From Clostridia bacterium (GTDB taxonomy: Bacteria; Bacillota; Clostridia; Christensenellales; Borkfalkiaceae): a DNA stretch of 40,275 bases. The stretch's first letter is position 1. Each line of letters opens with the position of its first letter. Positions 37,203 through 40,275 of the stretch are shown in pieces. Location of the stretch: the NCBI GenBank assembly GCA_017886895.1, contig JAGHJD010000044.1, forward strand, positions 1 through 40,275, read 5' to 3'. The position numbers and the translations under genes were made by a program. The notes beneath the pieces were generated by a model. The model was not told the origin of the DNA. It searched no databases and saw nothing but the letters and a program-made list of their open reading frames with translations.

Positions 37203-38255
37203 ATGGACTTTACGAAAAAGGTTTTTCGGGAAGTCGGTGCGGACGCGATGCTCACGGAGAGTGCCGATCTGCGCCTGTACCTGACGGGCTACCCGAGCTC
37301 GTTCGGGTTCGTCTATACGGACGCGCAGGAGAGCATCCTGTTCACCGACCCGCGCTATGCAGAGAGCGCGAAAGCCGCCATGCGGGGGCAGCGCATCGGC
37401 GTGGAGATCGCGCGGTCGGAGGACACCGTTCTCGATTATATAAAGAGCAAAAAGATCAAAAAACTTGCCGTTCCCTTTGAACGGACGGCTTTCCCGCAGA
37501 TGCTTTCGCTGCGCAAACGCGGCTTTAAGCTCGTCGACAGCATGCCCGCCTTTACGGACGCGATGGAAGTCAAGAGCGGGGAAGAGCGCGCTTTCATCGC
37601 GCGTGCCGCAAACGCCGCGGAAGAGGCGTATATCCGCCTTCTGGGGCAGCTTCGTGAGGGCATGACGGAGAACGAGACGGCGGCGCTGCTCGAATACGAG
37701 ATGCGGCGCTGCGGCGCGGAGGACCGCTCGTTCGAGACGATCGCGGCGTTCGGCGCGAATACTTCCGTCCCGCACCATGCCGCGGGGGAGACGAGGCTGA
37801 AAAAGGGAATGCCCGTGCTCCTCGATTTCGGCTGTAAAGTCGGCGGGTACTGTTCGGACATCACGCGCACCTTCCTCTTCGGGAAGGACGGGGCGGACGG
37901 GTTCGCGGACGCATATGCCGCCGTTTTGGAGGCGCACGAGCGCGCGCTCGGCAAGGTCCGTGCGGGCATGACGGGGCGCGAAGCGGACGAGCTTGCGCGC
38001 GGCGTTCTGCGCGGGCGCGGGCTGGACAAGTTCTTTACCCATTCGCTCGGGCACGGGATCGGCGTGAATATCCACGAGAGCCCGACGCTGGGACCTTCGG
38101 GCACGCGCGTGCTGCGCGAGGGCATGGTCTTTTCCATCGAGCCGGGCGTGTACTTCGAGGGCAGGTTCGGCATCCGCATCGAGGATTCGGTGCAGCTCAC
38201 CGCGCAGGGCGCCGTGAGTTTTATGAAAACGGATAAAAAGCTGACCGTTCTGTGA
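37203..38255 (+). CDS. M24 family aminopeptidase (Xaa-Pro peptidase)
   Basis: RLYLTGYPSSFGFVYTDAQ, NTSVPHHAAGET, VLLDFGCKVGGYCSDITRTF, HSLGHGIGVNIHESP, EGMVFSIEPGVYFEGRFGIRIED. Confidence 0.95.
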   Translation: MDFTKKVFREVGADAMLTESADLRLYLTGYPSSFGFVYTDAQESILFTDPRYAESAKAAMRGQRIGVEIARSEDTVLDYIKSKKIKKLAVPFERTAFPQMLSLRKRGFKLVDSMPAFTDAMEVKSGEERAFIARAANAAEEAYIRLLGQLREGMTENETAALLEYEMRRCGAEDRSFETIAAFGANTSVPHHAAGETRLKKGMPVLLDFGCKVGGYCSDITRTFLFGKDGADGFADAYAAVLEAHERALGKVRAGMTGREADELARGVLRGRGLDKFFTHSLGHGIGVNIHESPTLGPSGTRVLREGMVFSIEPGVYFEGRFGIRIEDSVQLTAQGAVSFMKTDKKLTVL

Positions 38256-38293
38256 GCGTTCGGCGGGAAAATTTTTGAAGGAGAGTACGAGAT

Positions 38294-38851
38294 ATGGTTA
38301 TGGCAGGCGACGTCAGGAAGGGCGTCACGATCGAATACAACGGGAACGTCTATGTGGTAGTGGATTTCCAGCACGTCAAGCCGGGCAAGGGCGCGGCGTT
38401 CGTGCGCACGAGGCTGAAAAACGTCGTCACGGGCGCGGTGCTCGAGCAGACGTTCAACCCCTCCGAAAAGCTGGAGAACGCGCACATCGAGACCAAGAAG
38501 ATGACCTATTCCTACAACGACGGAGAACTGTATTGGTTCATGGACGAGGAGTTCAACCTGACCCCGCTCAACCACGACCAGGTCGAGGACGCGCTCCGTT
38601 TCATCAAGGAGAACGACCCCGTCACGGTGCGCTTCTATAAGGGCGCGGCGTTCTCCGTCGAGTGCGAGAACTTCGTCGAACTGAAGATCATCGAGGCGGA
38701 GCCGGGCGTCAAGGGCAACACCGCGACCAACGCGACCAAGACGGCGACGCTCGAGACGGGCGCGAAGATCCAGGTCCCCATGTTCGTCGAAGAGGGAGAG
38801 ATCATCCGCGTCGACACCCGCACGGGCGAGTACATGGAACGCGTGAAGTAA
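38294..38851 (+). CDS. efp: Elongation factor P
   Basis: [41 protein letters not shown]. Confidence 0.98.
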   Translation: MVMAGDVRKGVTIEYNGNVYVVVDFQHVKPGKGAAFVRTRLKNVVTGAVLEQTFNPSEKLENAHIETKKMTYSYNDGELYWFMDEEFNLTPLNHDQVEDALRFIKENDPVTVRFYKGAAFSVECENFVELKIIEAEPGVKGNTATNATKTATLETGAKIQVPMFVEEGEIIRVDTRTGEYMERVK

Positions 38852-38852
38852 G

Positions 38853-38892
38853 AAAAGAGCGGAGCCGCGCAAAATTTGCGCGGCTCTCTTTT
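38853..38892. terminator. Symmetric (bidirectional-type) terminator after efp
   Basis: AAAAGAG-cgg-AGCCGCGCAAA-a-TTTGCGCGGCT-CTCTTTT. Confidence 0.85.
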
Positions 38893-38905
38893 AAGGGGCA
38901 GGGAT

Positions 38906-39343
38906 ATGAGAGCGGTCATACAGCGCGTGGCGCATGCGGAGCTGTCCGTGGGCGGCGCGCCCGTCTCGGCGATCGGGCAGGGGCTCGCGGTATACCTCGG
39001 CATAGCGCCGACCGATACGGAGGAGAACGCCGCGGCGATGGCGAAAAAGCTCGCGGCGCTGCGCATCTTTTCGGACGGCGCGGGCAAGATGAATCTCAGC
39101 GTGCGCGACGTCGGCGGCGAGGTGCTGCTCGTCTCGCAGTTCACGCTGTACGGCGACTGCTCGCACGGCAATCGCCCGAGCTTTACCGGCGCCGCGCGCC
39201 CCGAAATTGCCGCGCCGCTGTATCAGCGCACGGCGCAGCTTCTTGCAAAGCTCGGCGTGCCTGTAAAGACGGGCGTGTTCGGCGCGGACATGCGCATCGA
39301 ACAGGGCAACGACGGGCCCGTCACGATCATCTACGAATGTTGA
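38906..39343 (+). CDS. dtd: D-aminoacyl-tRNA deacylase
   Basis: MRAVIQRVAHAELSVGG, VLLVSQFTLYGDCSHGNRPSFTGAARPE, VKTGVFGADMRIEQGNDGPVTIIYE. Confidence 0.97.
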   Translation: MRAVIQRVAHAELSVGGAPVSAIGQGLAVYLGIAPTDTEENAAAMAKKLAALRIFSDGAGKMNLSVRDVGGEVLLVSQFTLYGDCSHGNRPSFTGAARPEIAAPLYQRTAQLLAKLGVPVKTGVFGADMRIEQGNDGPVTIIYEC

Positions 39344-39352
39344 GGCTTGCAT

Positions 39353-40192
39353 ATGAAGATACAATACTTAGGCACTGCGGCGGCGGAGGGGTTCCCCGCC
39401 GTATTCTGTAACTGCGCCCATTGCAGGGCGGCGCGGGCGGACCTTGTGCGGGAGAGACGCACCCGCTCGCAGGCGCTCATTGACGGGAAACTGCTCATCG
39501 ATTTCCCGCCCGATACATACCTGCATGCGCTCGCCTTCGGCATCGACCTCTCCGCCGTGCGCGCGCTGCTCGTCACCCATTCGCACACCGACCATTTTTA
39601 CGCGCAGGAGTTCGTCAACCGCGGCTATAAGTTTGCGCGGGAGATGAAAGAGCCGCTGCTCGAACTGTACGGAAATGCAGAGGTGCGCGCGGTGTTTGAG
39701 GAGGGGACCCGCCGCGAACTGCGGGAGGACGTGGCGCAGGGGCTGCGGTTCCATACGGTGTCCTCTTTCAGTGCGTTCAGCGCCGCGGGCTACGACGTTC
39801 TCGCGCTCCCCGCCGCGCACACGCCCAAAGAGGATGCGCTGCTGTACGCCGTCACGCGGGAGGGCAGGACGCTCCTGTACATGAATGACACGGGGCTGCC
39901 GCGCGAAGAGTTCTACACCTTTCTCGCCGAACGGGGCGTCCGCGCCGATCTCGTCAGCATGGACTGCACGCAGGCGGACGGCGAGCCGAGCTCCTCGGGG
40001 AGGCATATGGGTTTTGCCGAAAATGAAGTCGTGCGCGAAAAATTGGTAAAATACGGCATAGTCAAGGCAGATACGAAGTACTATGTCACGCATTTTTCGC
40101 ACAGTAACGCCCCTTTTCGCGATCGGATCAGAGAAGCTGCCCGCGCGCGCGGTTTTATCGCCGCCTACGACGGGCTGACTGTGGAATTTTAA
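39353..40192 (+). CDS. MBL-fold metallohydrolase (PhnP-like)
   Basis: MKIQYLGTAAAEGFPAVFCNCAHCRAA, LIDFPPDTYLHA, LVTHSHTDHFYAQEF, DCTQADGEPSSSGRHMGFAEN. Confidence 0.88.
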   Translation: MKIQYLGTAAAEGFPAVFCNCAHCRAARADLVRERRTRSQALIDGKLLIDFPPDTYLHALAFGIDLSAVRALLVTHSHTDHFYAQEFVNRGYKFAREMKEPLLELYGNAEVRAVFEEGTRRELREDVAQGLRFHTVSSFSAFSAAGYDVLALPAAHTPKEDALLYAVTREGRTLLYMNDTGLPREEFYTFLAERGVRADLVSMDCTQADGEPSSSGRHMGFAENEVVREKLVKYGIVKADTKYYVTHFSHSNAPFRDRIREAARARGFIAAYDGLTVEF

Positions 40193-40275
40193 ATATGCGG
40201 TCAAACGAATCTCCGGAAAAGCGGTGAACAAACGAGCAAAGCAACTGTCAAGAGCGTGAAGAAGCGGCGGCGCCG

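Noticed and set aside
40193-40275. Possible start of another gene at the window end
   Set aside because: Short frames from ATG/GTG hit stops quickly; not enough sequence to call.

Overview
The window is a dense, high-GC chromosomal segment from a Firmicutes/Clostridia-like bacterium. Nearly all genes are on the + strand. Spore-former genes are present (yunB, ylxY-like deacetylase). I see no rRNA, tRNA, CRISPR array, phage or transposase. Gene order: metA, manA, ROK kinase, PPTase (-), C_GCAxxG_C_C protein, PfkB kinase, GH51 arabinofuranosidase, yunB, T-box-pheST, peptidase U32, mutS2, ylxY-like deacetylase, M16 peptidase, deoxyinosine glycosylase, AlkD-like protein, tex, acpP, nrdR, then the conserved translation/replication block ispG-[polC position]-rimP-nusA-ylxR-L7Ae-infB-rbfA-nrnA-truB-ribF, then nfo-like, M24 peptidase, efp, dtd and an MBL-fold hydrolase. 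The strongest unusual observations are: (1) the gene at the canonical polC position encodes only the PolC N-terminal/OB region and the DEDDh exonuclease. It has no PHP or polymerase domain, and a perfect clamp-binding-like QLNLF peptide sits where PHP should begin. (2) A ~335-nt array of at least six strong hairpins, closed by a long-range inverted repeat, lies between infB and rbfA, where ylxP is often found. (3) Tandem repeats at or just after the stop codons of three genes (U32, mutS2, deoxyinosine glycosylase), plus a 30-bp in-frame minisatellite inside U32. (4) Candidate leaderless mRNAs, a matching pair of SigE-like promoters, and a promoter-proximal hairpin in the rimP-nusA leader. All calls come from reading the sequence; no database search was run.
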